The notes below the pieces were generated by a model. It had not been told where the DNA came from and ran no database searches. It was given only the letters and a program-made list of their open reading frames with translations. Made by a program: the position numbers and the translations under genes. Positions 1-11,473 of a stretch of 64,000 bases of DNA are shown here, one piece after another. This DNA is from Henricia sp. BOLD:AAB3569 (lineage: Eukaryota > Echinodermata > Asteroidea > Spinulosida > Echinasteridae), in assembly GCA_037783545.1 (NCBI GenBank), contig JBBELK010001005.1:1-64000 (forward strand), in the 5' to 3' direction. Numbering within the stretch: position 1 is the first letter of the stretch; each line of letters opens with the position of its first letter.

Positions 1-757
1 TGCACAATTTGAAGTTCGTCGGAACATTTTTCGACCTCCAAATTTGCCGACGTTTGGACCACACTTTGACCAAATTGCCGAGCCCAAACTGGGGTGCGTC
101 AACGACAGTCCGAAGGGACTGAGCATGCGCACGACTCAGGAGTACACCAAAGAGGTGTGTACATACAGCCACGGTTTGCGTGAGCAGTCAGGAAGCCCCC
201 AACCCAGTTTTCCCTAAACTTTGAAATTTCTCTGCCATTTCCAGGCGAAAGTCTGTCAATTTTTTTAGGACAAGTGCGCAATATAGAGAGTTTGGGAGCA
301 TGCAAAATTTGAAGTTCGTCGGAACATTTTTCGACCTCCAAATTTGCCGACGTTTGGACCACACTTTGACCAAATTGCCGAGCCAAACTGGGGTGCGTCA
401 ACGACAGTCCGAAGGACTGAGCATGCGCACGACTCAGGAGTACACCAAAGAGGTGTGCACAGACAGCCACGGTTTTGCGTGAGCAGTCAAGAAGCCCCAA
501 CCCAGTTTTCCCTAAACTTTGAAATTTCTCTGCAATTTCCCGGCGAAAGTCTGTCAATTTTTTAGGACAAGTGCGCAATATAGAGAGTTTGGAGCATGCA
601 AAATTTGAAGTTCGTCGGAAAATTTTTCGACCTCCAAATTTGCCGACGTTTGGACCACACTTTGACCAAATTGCCGAGCCAAACTGGGGTGCGTCAACGA
701 CAGTCCGAAGGACTGAGCATGCGCACGACTCAGGAGTACACCAAAGAGGTGTGTACA

Positions 758-795
758 TACATGCTAAGAGCATATTATGGATCCGGGCGCTATAT

Positions 796-828
<33 letters not shown>

Positions 829-829
829 A
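758..829 (+). mobile_element. Short retroelement 3' tail inserted in a subfamily A monomer
   Basis: About 70 bp of foreign sequence interrupts the monomer between gtgtgtaca and cagacagcc. It contains gcgctatataag (787-798) followed by (TTA)9, a layout typical of the 3' ends of many L2/CR1-type LINEs and dependent SINEs in animals. TACA at 754-757 and again at 826-829 could be a 4-bp target duplication, but this is short. Only the tail is present, consistent with a heavily 5'-truncated insertion. It occurs once in the window. Confidence 0.6.
801..827 (+). repeat. (TTA)9 microsatellite
   Basis: Nine perfect TTA units form the simple-repeat tail of the inserted retroelement fragment. Confidence 0.95.
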
Positions 830-932
830 GACAGCCACGGTTTGCGGTGAGCAGTCAGGAAGCCCCAACCCAGTTTTCCCTAAACTTTGAAATTTCTCTG
901 CCATTTCCCGGCGAAAGTATGTCAATTTTTTT

Positions 933-1123
933 ATTGCCGAGCCAAACTGGGGTGCGTCAACGACAGTCCGAAGGACTGAGCATGCGCACGACTCAGGAGT
1001 ACACCAAAGAGGTGTGTACAGACAGCCACGGTTTGCGTGAGCAGTCAGGAAGCCCCAACCCAGTTTTCCCTAAACTTTGAAATTTCTCTGCCATTTCCCG
1101 GCGAAAGTCTGTCAATTTGTTAG
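933..1123 (+). repeat. Truncated subfamily A monomer (~105-bp deletion)
   Basis: After gtatgtcaattttttt the sequence jumps straight to attgccgagcc, losing the first ~105 bp of the next monomer. This copy is 191 bp instead of 296. The right breakpoint falls at accaaa|ttgccgag, the same place in the monomer where the later SINE insertion and other rearrangements occurred. Confidence 0.85.
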
Positions 1124-2907
1124 AACAAGTGCGCAATATAGAGAGTTTGGAGCATGCAAAATTTGAAGTTCGTCGGAACATTTTCGACCTCCAAATTTGC
1201 CGACGTTTGGACCACACTTTGACCAAATTGCCGAGCCAAACTGGGGTGTGTCAACGACAGTCCGAAGGACTGAGCATGCGCACGACTCAGGAGTACACCA
1301 AAGAGGTGTGTACATACAGCCACGGTTTGCGTGAGCAGTCAGGAAGCCCCAACCCAGTTTTCCCTAAACTTTGAAATTTCTCTGCCATTTCCAGGCGAAA
1401 GTCTGTCAATTTTTTTAGGACAAGTGCGCAATATAGAGAGTTTGGAGCATGCAACATTTGAAGTTCGTCGGAACATTTTTCGACCTCCAAATTTGCCGAC
1501 ATTTGGACCACACTTTGACCAAATTGCCGAGCCAAACTGGGGTGCGTCAACGACAGTCCGAAGGACTGAGCATGCGCACGACTCAGGAGTACACCAAAGA
1601 GGTGTGTACAGACAGCCACGGTTTGCGTGAGCAGTCAGGAAGCCCCAACCCAGTTTTCCCCTAAACTTTGAAATTTCTCTGCCATTTCCCGGCGAAAGTC
1701 TGTCAATTTTTTAGGACAAGTGCGCAATATAGAGAGTTTGGAGCATGCAAAATTTGAAGTTCGTCGGAACATTTTCGACCTCCAAATTTGCCGACGTTTG
1801 GACCACACTTTGACCAAATTGCCGAGCCAAACTGGGGTGCGTCAACGACAGTCCGAAGGACTGAGCATGCGCACGACTCAGGAGTACACCAAAGAGGTGT
1901 GTACAGACAGCCACGGTTTGCGTGAGCAGTCAGGAAGCCCCAACCCAGTTTTCCCTAAACTTTGAAATTTCTCTGCCATTTCCCGGCGAAAGTCTGTCAA
2001 TTTTTTTAGGACAAGTGCGCAATATAGAGTCTTTGGAGCATGCAAAAATTTGAAGTTCGTCGGAACATTTTTCGACCTCCAAATTTGCCGACGTTTGGAC
2101 CACACTTTGACCAAAATCCCGTCCCAAACTGGGCCGTGTCAACGACAGTCCGAAGGACTGAGCATGCGCACGAGTCAGGAGTACACCAAAGAGGTGTGTA
2201 CAGACAGCCACAGGTTTGCGGGAGCATCCAGGAAGCGCCAACCCCTTTTTTTTCTAAACTCTGAAATTTCTCTGCCATTTTCCCGGCGAAAGTCTGTCAA
2301 TTTTTTTAGGACAAGTGCGCAATATAGAGTCTTTGGAGCATGCAAAATTTGAAGTTCGTCGGAACATTTTTCGACCTCCAAATTTGCCGACGTTTGGACC
2401 ACACTTTGACCAAAATCCCGTCACAAACTGGGCCGTGTCAACGACAGTCCGAAGGACTGAGCATGCGCACGAGTCAGGAGTACACCAAAGAGGTGTGTTA
2501 CAGAAAGCCACAGGTTGCGGGAGCATCCAGGAAGCGCCAACCCCTTTTTTTTTCTAAACTCTGAAATTTCTCTGCCATTTCCCGGCGAAAGTCTGTCAAT
2601 TTTTTTAGGACAAGTGCGCAATATAGAGTCTTTGGAGCATGCAAAATTTGAAGTTCGTCGGAACATTTTTCGACCTCCAAATTTGCCGACGTTTGGACCA
2701 CACTTTGACCAAAATCCCGTCCCAAAACTGGGCCCGTGTCAACGACAGTCCGAAGGAATGAGCATGCGCACGAGTCAGGAGTACACCAAAGAGGTGTGTA
2801 CAGACAGCCACAGGGTTTGCGGGAGCATCCAGGAAGCGCCAACCCCTTTTTTTTCTAAACTCTGAAATTTCTCTGCCATTTCCCGGCGAAAGTCTGTCAA
2901 TTTTTTA

Positions 2908-4097
2908 GGACAAGTGCGCAATATAGAGTCTTTGGAGCATGCAAAATTTGAAGTTCGTCGGAACATTTTTCGACCTCCAAATTTGCCCGACGTTTGGACC
3001 ACACTTTGACCAAAATCCCGTCACAAACTGGGCCGTGTCAACGACAGTCCGAAGGGACTGAGCATGCGCACGAGTCAGGAGTACACCAAAGAGGTGTGTA
3101 CAGACAGCCACAGGTTGCGGGAGCATCCAGGAAGCGCCAACCCCTTTTTTTTTCTAAACTCTGAAATTTCTCTGCCATTTCCGGCGAAAGTCTGTCAATT
3201 TTTTAGGACAAGTGCGCAATATAGAGTCTTTGGAGCATGCAAAATTTGAAGTTCGTCGGAACATTTTTCGACCTCCAAATTTGCCGACGTTTGGACCACA
3301 CTTTGACCAAAATCCCGTCCCCAAACTGGGCCGTGTCAACGACAGTCCGAAGGAATGAGCATGCGCACGAGTCAGGAGTACACCAAAGAGGTGTGTACAG
3401 ACAGCCACAGGTTGCGGGAGCATCCAGGAAGCGCCAACCCCTTTTTTTTTCTAAACTCTGAAATTTCTCTGCCATTTCCCGGCGAAAGTCTGTCAATTTT
3501 TTAGGACAAGTGCGCAATATAGAGTCTTTGGAGCATGCACAATTTGAAGTTCGTCGGAACATTTTTCGACCTCCAAATTTGCCGACGTTTGGACCACACT
3601 TTGACCAAAATCCCGTCCCAAACTGGCCGTGTCAACGACAGTCCGAAGGACTGAGCATGCGCACGAGTCAGGAGTACACCAAAGAGCTGTGTACAGACAG
3701 CCACAGGTTGCGGGAGCATCCAGGAAGCGCCAAACCCCTTTTTTTTCTAAACTCTGAAATTTCTCTGCCTTTTCCCGGCGAAAGTCTGTCAATTTTTTAG
3801 GACAAGTGCGCAATATAGAGTCTTTGGAGCTTGCAAAATTTGAAGTTCGTCGGAACATTTTTCGACCTCCAAATTTGCCGACGTTTGGACCACACTTTGA
3901 CCAAAATCCCGTCCCAAACTGGGCCGTGTCAACGACAGTCCCGAAGGACTGAGCACGCGCACGAGTCAGGAGTACACCAAAGAGGTGTGTACAGACAGCC
4001 ACATGTTGCGGGAGCATCCAGGGAAGCGCCAACCCCTTTTTTTTCTAAACTCTGAAATTTCTCTGCCATTTCCCGGCGAAAGTCTGTCAATTTTTTA
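2908..4097 (+). repeat. Tetramer higher-order repeat, copy 1
   Basis: Four consecutive monomers in the order: gtcacaaac allele; gaaggaatg allele; catgcacaa with gagctgtg and ctgccttttcc; cttgcaaaa allele. The same ordered quartet recurs at 5592, 7368 and 9699. This copy carries many single-base homopolymer indels. Confidence 0.8.
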
Positions 4098-5591
4098 GGA
4101 CAAGTGCGCAATATAGAGTCTTTGGAGCATGCAAAATTTGAAGTTCGTCGGAACATTTTTCGACCTCCAAATTTGCCGACGTTTGGACCACACTTTGACC
4201 AAAATCCCGTCCACAAACTGGGCCGTGTCAACGACAGTCCGAAGGACTGAGCATGCGCACGAGTCAGGAGTACACCAAAGAGGTGTGTACAGACAGCCAC
4301 AGGTTGCGGGAGCATCCAGGAAGCGCCAACCCCTTTTTTTTTCTAAACTCTGAAATTTCTCTGCCATTTCCCGGCGAAAGTCTGTCAATTTTTTAGGACA
4401 AGTGCGCAATATAGAGTCTTTGGAGCATGCAAAATTTGAAGTTCGTCGGAACATTTTTCGACCTCCAAATTTGCCGACGTTTGGACCACACTTTGACCAA
4501 AATCCCGTCCCAAACTGGGCCGTGTCAACGACAGTCCGAAGGACTGAGCATGCGCACGAGTCAGGAGTACACCAAAGAGGTGTGTACAGACAGCCACAGG
4601 TTGCGGGAGCATCCAGGAAGCGCCAACCCCTTTTTTTTCTAAACTCTGAAATTTCTCTGCTATTTCCCGGCGAAAGTCTGTCAATTTTTTTAGGACAAGT
4701 GCGCAATATAGAGTCTTTGGAGCATGCAAAATTTGAAGTTCGTCGGAACATTTTTCGACCTCCAAATTTGCCGACGTTTGGACCACACTTTGACCAAAAT
4801 CCCGTCCCAAACTGGGCCGTGTCAACGACAGTCCGAAGGACTGAGCATGCGCACGAGTCAGGAGTACACCAAAGAGGTGTGTACAGACAGCCACAGGTTG
4901 CGGGAGCATCCAGGAAGCGCCAACCCCTTTTTTTTTCTAAACTCTGAAAATTTCTCTGCCCATTTCCCGGCGAAAGTCTGTCATTTTTTTAGGACAAGTG
5001 CGCAATATAGAGTCTTTGGAGCATGCAAAATTTGAAGTTCGTCGGAACATTTTTCGACCTCCAAATTTGCCGACGTTTGGACCACACTTTGACCAAAATC
5101 CCGTCACAAACTGGGCCGTGTCAACGACAGTCCGAAGGACTGAGCATGCGCACGAGTCAGGAGTACACCAAAGAGGTGTGTACAGACAGCCACAGGTTGC
5201 GGGAGCATCCAGGAAGCGCCACCAACCCCCTTTTTTTTTCTAAACTCTGTAATTTCTCTGCCATTTCCCGGCGAAAGTCTGTCAATTTTTTTAGGACAAG
5301 TGCGCAATATAGAGTCTTTGGAGCATGCAAAATTTGAAGTTCGTCGGAACATTTTTCGACCTCCAAATTTGCCGACGTTTGGACCACACTTTGACCAAAA
5401 TCCCGTCCCAAACTGGGCCGTGTCAACGACAGTCCGAAGGAATGAGCATGCGCACGAGTCAGGAGTACACCAAAGAGGTGTGTACAGACAGCCACAGGTT
5501 GCGGGAGCATCCAGGAAGCGCCAACCCCTTTTTTTTTCTAAACTCTGAAATTTCTCTGCCATTTCCCGGCGAAAGTCTGTCAATTTTTTAG

Positions 5592-6775
5592 GGACAAGTG
5601 CGCAATATAGAGTCTTTGGAGCATGCAAAATTTGAAGTTCGTCGGAACATTTTTCGACCTCCAAATTTGCCGACGTTTGGACCACACTTTGACCAAAATC
5701 CCGTCACAAACTGGGCCGTGTCAACGACAGTCCGAAGGACTGAGCATGCGCACGAGTCAGGAGTACACCAAAGAGGTGTGTACAGACAGCCACAGGTTGC
5801 GGGAGCATCCAGGAAGCGCCAACCCCTTTTTTTTTCTAAACTCTGAAATTTCTCTGCCATTTCCCGGCGAAAGTCTGTCAATTTTTTAGGACAAGTGCGC
5901 AATATAGAGTCTTTGGAGCATGCAAAATTTGAAGTTCGTCGGAACATTTTTCGACCTCCAAATTTGCCGACGTTTGGACCACACTTTGACCAAAATCCCG
6001 TCCCAAACTGGGCCGTGTCAACGACAGTCCGAAGGAATGAGCATGCGCACGAGTCAGGAGTACACCAAAGAGGTGTGTACAGACAGCCACAGGTTGCGGG
6101 AGCATCCAGGAAGCGCCAACCCCTTTTTTTTCTAAACTCTGAAATTTCTCTGCCATTTCCCGGCGAAAGTCTGTCAATTTTTTAGGACAAGTGCGCAATA
6201 TAGAGTCTTTGGAGCATGCAAAATTTGAAGTTCGTCGGAACATTTTTCGACCTCCAAATTTGCCGACGTTTGGACCACACTTTGACCAAAATCCCGTCCC
6301 AAACTGGGCCGTGTCAACGACAGTCCGAAGGACTGAGCATGCGCACGAGTCAGGAGTACACCAAAGAGCTGTGTACAGACAGCCACAGGTTGCGGGAGCA
6401 TCCAGGAAGCGCCAAACCCTTTTTTTTCTAAACTCTGAAATTTCTCTGCCTTTTCCCGGCGAAAGTCTGTCAATTTTTTAGGACAAGTGCGCAATATAGA
6501 GTCTTTGGAGCTTGCAAAATTTGAAGTTCGTCGGAACATTTTCGACCTCCAAATTTGCCGACGTTTGGACCACACTTTGACCAAAATCCCGTCCCAAACT
6601 GGGCCGTGTCAACGACAGTCCGAAGGACTGAGCATGCGCACGAGTCAGGAGTACACCAAAGAGGTGTGTACAGACAGCCACAGGTTGCGGGAGCATCCAG
6701 GAAGCGCCAACCCCTTTTTTTTCTAAACTCTGAAATTTCTCTGCCATTTCCCGGCGAAAGTCTGTCAATTTTTTA
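5592..6775 (+). repeat. Tetramer higher-order repeat, copy 2
   Basis: Same four-monomer order as at 2908 (gtcacaaac; gaaggaatg; gagctgtg with ctgccttttcc; cttgcaaaa). Here the third monomer has catgcaaaa instead of catgcacaa. A gtcacaaac/gaaggaatg pair also stands immediately before it (4992-5591) and after it (6776-7367), giving a local 592-bp dimer pattern. Confidence 0.8.
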
Positions 6776-7367
6776 GGACAAGTGCGCAATATAGAGTCTT
6801 TGGAGCATGCAAAATTTGAAGTTCGTCGGAACATTTTTCGACCTCCAAATTTGCCGACGTTTGGACCACACTTTGACCAAAATCCCGTCACAAACTGGGC
6901 CGTGTCAACGACAGTCCGAAGGACTGAGCATGCGCACGAGTCAGGAGTACACCAAAGAGGTGTGTACAGACAGCCACAGGTTGCGGGAGCATCCAGGAAG
7001 CGCCAACCCCTTTTTTTTTCTAAACTCTGAAATTTCTCTGCCATTTCCCGGCGAAAGTCTGTCAATTTTTTAGGACAAGTGCGCAATATAGAGTCTTTGG
7101 AGCATGCAAAATTTGAAGTTCGTCGGAACATTTTTCGACCTCCAAATTTGCCGACGTTTGGACCACACTTTGACCAAAATCCCGTCCCAAACTGGGCCGT
7201 GTCAACGACAGTCCGAAGGAATGAGCATGCGCACGAGTCAGGAGTACACCAAAGAGGTGTGTACAGACAGCCACAGGTTGCGGGAGCATCCAGAAGCGCC
7301 AACCCCTTTTTTTTCTAAACTCTGAAATTTCTCTGCCATTTCCCGGCGAAAGTCTGTCAATTTTTTA

Positions 7368-8548
7368 GGACAAGTGCGCAATATAGAGTCTTTGGAGCAT
7401 GCAAAATTTGAAGTTCGTCGGAACATTTTTCGACCTCCAAATTTGCCGACGTTTGGACCACACTTTGACCAAAATCCCGTCACAAACTGGGCCGTGTCAA
7501 CGACAGTCCGAAGGACTGAGCATGCGCACGAGTCAGGAGTACACCAAAGAGGTGTGTACAGACAGCCACAGGTTGCGGGAGCATCCAGGAAGCGCCAACC
7601 CCTTTTTTTTTCTAAACTCTGAAATTTCTCTGCCATTTCCCGGCGAAAGTCTGTCAATTTTTTAGGACAAGTGCGCAATATAGAGTCTTTGGAGCATGCA
7701 AAATTTGAAGTTCGTCGGAACATTTTTCGACCTCCAAATTTGCCGACGTTTGGACCACACTTTGACCAAAATCCCGTCCCAAACTGGCCGTGTCAACGAC
7801 AGTCCGAAGGAATGAGCATGCGCACGAGTCAGGAGTACACCAAAGAGGTGTGTACAGACAGCCACAGGTTGCGGGAGCATCCAGGAAGCGCCAACCCCTT
7901 TTTTTTCTAAACTCTGAAATTTCTCTGCCATTTCCCGGCGAAAGTCTGTCAATTTTTTAGGACAAGTGCGCAATATAGAGTCTTTGGAGCATGCACAATT
8001 TGAAGTTCGTCGGAACATTTTTCGACCTCCAAATTTGCCGACGTTTGGACCACACTTTGACCAAAATCCCGTCCCAAACTGGGCCGTGTCAACGACAGTC
8101 CGAAGGACTGAGCATGCGCACGAGTCAGGAGTACACCAAAGAGCTGTGTACAGACAGCCACAGGTTGCGGGAGCATCCAGGAAGCGCCAACCCCTTTTTT
8201 TCTAAACTCTGAAATTTCTCTGCCTTTTCCGGCGAAAGTCTGTCAATTTTTTAGGACAAGTGCGCAATATAGAGTCTTTGGAGCTTGCAAAATTTGAAGT
8301 TCGTCGGAACATTTTTCGACCTCCAAATTTGCCGACGTTTGGACCACACTTTGACCAAAATCCCGTCCCAAACTGGGCCGTGTCAACGACAGTCCGAAGG
8401 ACTGAGCATGCGCACGAGTCAGGAGTACACCAAGGAGGTGTGTACAGACAGCCACAGGTTGCGGGAGCATCCAGGAAGCGCCAACCCCTTTTTTTTCTAA
8501 ACTCTGAAATTTCTCTGCCATTTCCGGCGAAAGTCTGTCAATTTTTTA
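7368..8548 (+). repeat. Tetramer higher-order repeat, copy 3
   Basis: Same ordered quartet. The fourth monomer additionally has accaaggaggtg, and so does the monomer that follows; both features recur in copy 4 about 2.33 kb downstream, so copies 3 and 4 are closest relatives. Confidence 0.8.
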
Positions 8549-9139
8549 GGACAAGTGCGCAATATAGAGTCTTTGGAGCATGCAAAATTTGAAGTTCGTC
8601 GGAACATTTTTCGACCTCCAAATTTGCCGACGTTTGGACCACACTTTGACCAAAATCCCGTCCCAAACTGGGCCGTGTCAACGACAGTCCGAAGGACTGA
8701 GCATGCGCACGAGTCAGGAGTACACCAAGGAGGTGTGTACAGACAGCCACAGGTTGCGGGAGCATCCAGGAAGCGCCAACCCCTTTTTTTTCTAAACTCT
8801 GAAATTTTCTCTGCCATTTCCCGGCGAAAGTCTGTCAATTTTTTAGGACAAGTGCGCAATATAGAGTCTTTGGAGCATGCAAAATTTGAAGTTCGTCGGA
8901 ACATTTTTCGACCTCCAAATTTGCCGACGTTTGGACCACACTTTGACCAAAATCCCGTCCCAAACTGGGCCGTGTCAACGACAGTCCGAAGGACTGAGCA
9001 TGCGCACGAGTCAGGAGTACACCAAAGAGGTGTGTACAGACAGCCACAGGTTGCGGGAGCATCCAGGAAGGGCCAACCCCTTTTTTTTCTAAACTCTGAA
9101 ATTTCTCTGCCATTTCCGGCGAAAGTCTGTCAATTTTTA

Positions 9140-9403
9140 GGACAAGTGCGCAATATAGAGTCTTTGGAGCATGCAAAATTTGAAGTTCGTCGGAACATTT
9201 TTCGACCTCCAAAATCCCGTCCCAAACTGGGCCGTGTCAACGACAGTCCGAAGGACTGAGCATGCGCACGAGTCAGGAGTACACCAAAGAGGTGTGTACA
9301 GACAGCCACAGGTTGCGGGAGCATCCAGAAAGCGCCAACCCCTTTTTTTTCTAAACTCTGAAATTTCTCTGCCATTTCCCGGCGAAAGTCTGTCAATTTT
9401 TTA
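9140..9403 (+). repeat. Deletion monomer (32-bp loss), copy 1
   Basis: The monomer reads cgacctccaaaatcccg: the segment between two ccaaa direct repeats is missing, removing 32 bp. Length 264 bp. It also carries catccagaaagcgcc, an allele linked to this deletion in every copy. Confidence 0.9.
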
Positions 9404-9698
9404 GGACAAGTGCGCAATATAGAGTCTTTGGAGCTTGCAAAATTTGAAGTTCGTCGGAACATTTTTCGACCTCCAAATTTGCCGACGTTTGGACCACACT
9501 TTGACCAAAATCCCGTCCCAAACTGGGCCGTGTCAAGGACAGTCCGAAGGACTGAGCATGCGCACGAGTCAGGAGTACACCAAAGAGGTGTGTACAGACA
9601 GCCACAGGTTGCGGGAGCATCCAGGAAGCGCCAACCCCTTTTTTTCTAAACTCTGAAATTTCTCTGCCATTTCCCGGCGAAAGTCTGTCAATTTTTTA

Positions 9699-10883
9699 GG
9701 ACAAGTGCGCAATATAGAGTCTTTGGAGCATGCAAAATTTGAAGTTCGTCGGAACATTTTTCGACCTCCAAATTTGCCGACGTTTGGACCACTTTGACCA
9801 AAATCCCGTCACAAACTGGGCCGTGTCAACGACAGTCCGAAAGACTGAGCATGCGCACGAGTCAGGAGTACACCAAAGAGGTGTGTACAGACAGCCACAG
9901 GTTGCGGGAGCATCCAGGAAGCGCCAACCCCTTTTTTTTCTAAACTCTGAAATTTCTCTGCCATTTCCCGGCGAAAGTCTGTCAATTTTTTTAGGACAAG
10001 TGCGCAATATAGAGTCTTTGGAGCATGCAAAATTTGAAGTTCGTCGGAACATTTTTCGACCTCCAAATTTGCCGACGTTTGGACCACACTTTGACCAAAA
10101 TCCCGTCCCAAACTGGGCCGTGTCAACGACAGTCCGAAGGAATGAGCATGCGCACGAGTCAGGAGTACACCAAAGAGGTGTGTACAGACAGCCACAGGTT
10201 GCGGGAGCATCCAGGAAGCGCCAACCCCTTTTTTTTCTAAACTCTGAAATTTCTCTGCCATTTCCCGGCGAAAGTCTGTCAATTTTTTAGGACAAGTGCG
10301 CAATATAGAGTCTTTGGAGCATGCACAATTTGAAGTTCGTCGGAACATTTTTTCGACCTCCAAATTTGCCGACGTTTGGACCACACTTTGACCAAAATCC
10401 CGTCCCAAACTGGGCCGTGTCAACGACAGTCCCGAAGGACTGAGCATGCGCACGAGTCAGGAGTACACCAAAGAGCTGTGTACAGACAGCCACAGGTTGC
10501 GGGAGCATCCAGGAAGCGCCAACCCCTTTTTTTTCTAAACTCTGAAATTTCTCTGCCTTTTCCCGGCGAAAGTCTGTCAATTTTTTAGGACAAGTGCGCA
10601 ATATAGAGTCTTTGGAGCTTGCAAAATTTGAAGTTCGTCGAGAACATTTTTCGACCTCCAAATTTGCCGACGTTTGGACCACACTTTGACCAAAATCCCG
10701 TCCCAAACTGGGCCGTGTCAACGACAGTCCGAAGGACTGAGCATGCGCACGAGTCAGGAGTACACCAAGGAGGTGTGTACAGACAGCCACAGGTTGCGGG
10801 AGCATCCAGGAAGCGCCAACCCCTTTTTTTTCTAAACTCTGAAATTTCTCTGCCATTTCCCGGCGAAAGTCTGTCATTTTTTA
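9699..10883 (+). repeat. Tetramer higher-order repeat, copy 4
   Basis: Same ordered quartet as copies 1-3, sharing accaaggaggtg in the fourth and following monomers with copy 3. The first monomer has lost 2 bases (ccactttg for ccacactttg). Confidence 0.8.
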
Positions 10884-11473
10884 GGACAAGTGCGCAATAT
10901 AGAGTCTTTGGAGCATGCAAAATTTGAAGTTCGTCGGAACATTTTCGACCTCCAAATTTGCCGACGTTTGGACCACACTTTGACCAAAATCCCGTCCCAA
11001 ACTGGGCCGTGTCAACGACAGTCCGAAGGACTGAGCATGCGCACGAGTCAGGAGTACACCAAGGAGGTGTGTACAGACAGCCACAGGTTGCGGGAGCATC
11101 CAGGAAGCGCCAACCCTTTTTTTTCTAAACTCTGAAATTTCTCTGCCATTTCCCGGCGAAAGTCTGTCATTTTTTTAGGACAAGTGCGCAATATAGAGTC
11201 TTTGGAGCATGCAAAATTTGAAGTTCGTCGGAACATTTTTCGACCTCCAAATTTGCCGACGTTTGGACCACACTTTGACCAAAATCCCGTCCCAAACTGG
11301 GCCGTGTCAACGACAGTCCGAAGGACTGAGCATGCGCACGAGTCAGGAGTACAACAAAGAGGTGTGTACAGACAGCCACAGGTTGCGGGAGCATCCAGGA
11401 AGCGCCAACCCCTTTTTTTTCTAAACTCTGAAATTTCTCTGCCATTTCCCGGCGAAAGTCTGTCAATTTTTTA

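Larger units (their letters stand above)
1..1980 (+). repeat. Satellite subfamily A block (divergent edge of the window)
   Basis: About seven monomers share bases absent from the rest: tagagagtttgg instead of tagagtctttgg, accaaattgccgagcc instead of accaaaatcccgtccc, ggggtgcgtcaacg, cacgactcagg, cacggtttgcgtgagcag, and cccagttttccctaaacttt. In this subfamily CTGAG and CTCAG flanking the gcatgcgcac segment are complementary, while subfamily B has lost that pairing (gagtcagg). The last A-specific bases (cccagttttccctaaacttt) are near 1945-1965 and the first B-specific ones (gagtctttgg) near 2027, so the A/B switch lies between them, inside a monomer. Confidence 0.9.

Noticed and set aside
8555..9259. 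234-codon open frame on the plus strand resembling a tandem-repeat protein
   Set aside because: Same reason: a satellite artefact, closed in neighbouring copies by single-base changes of the T tract.
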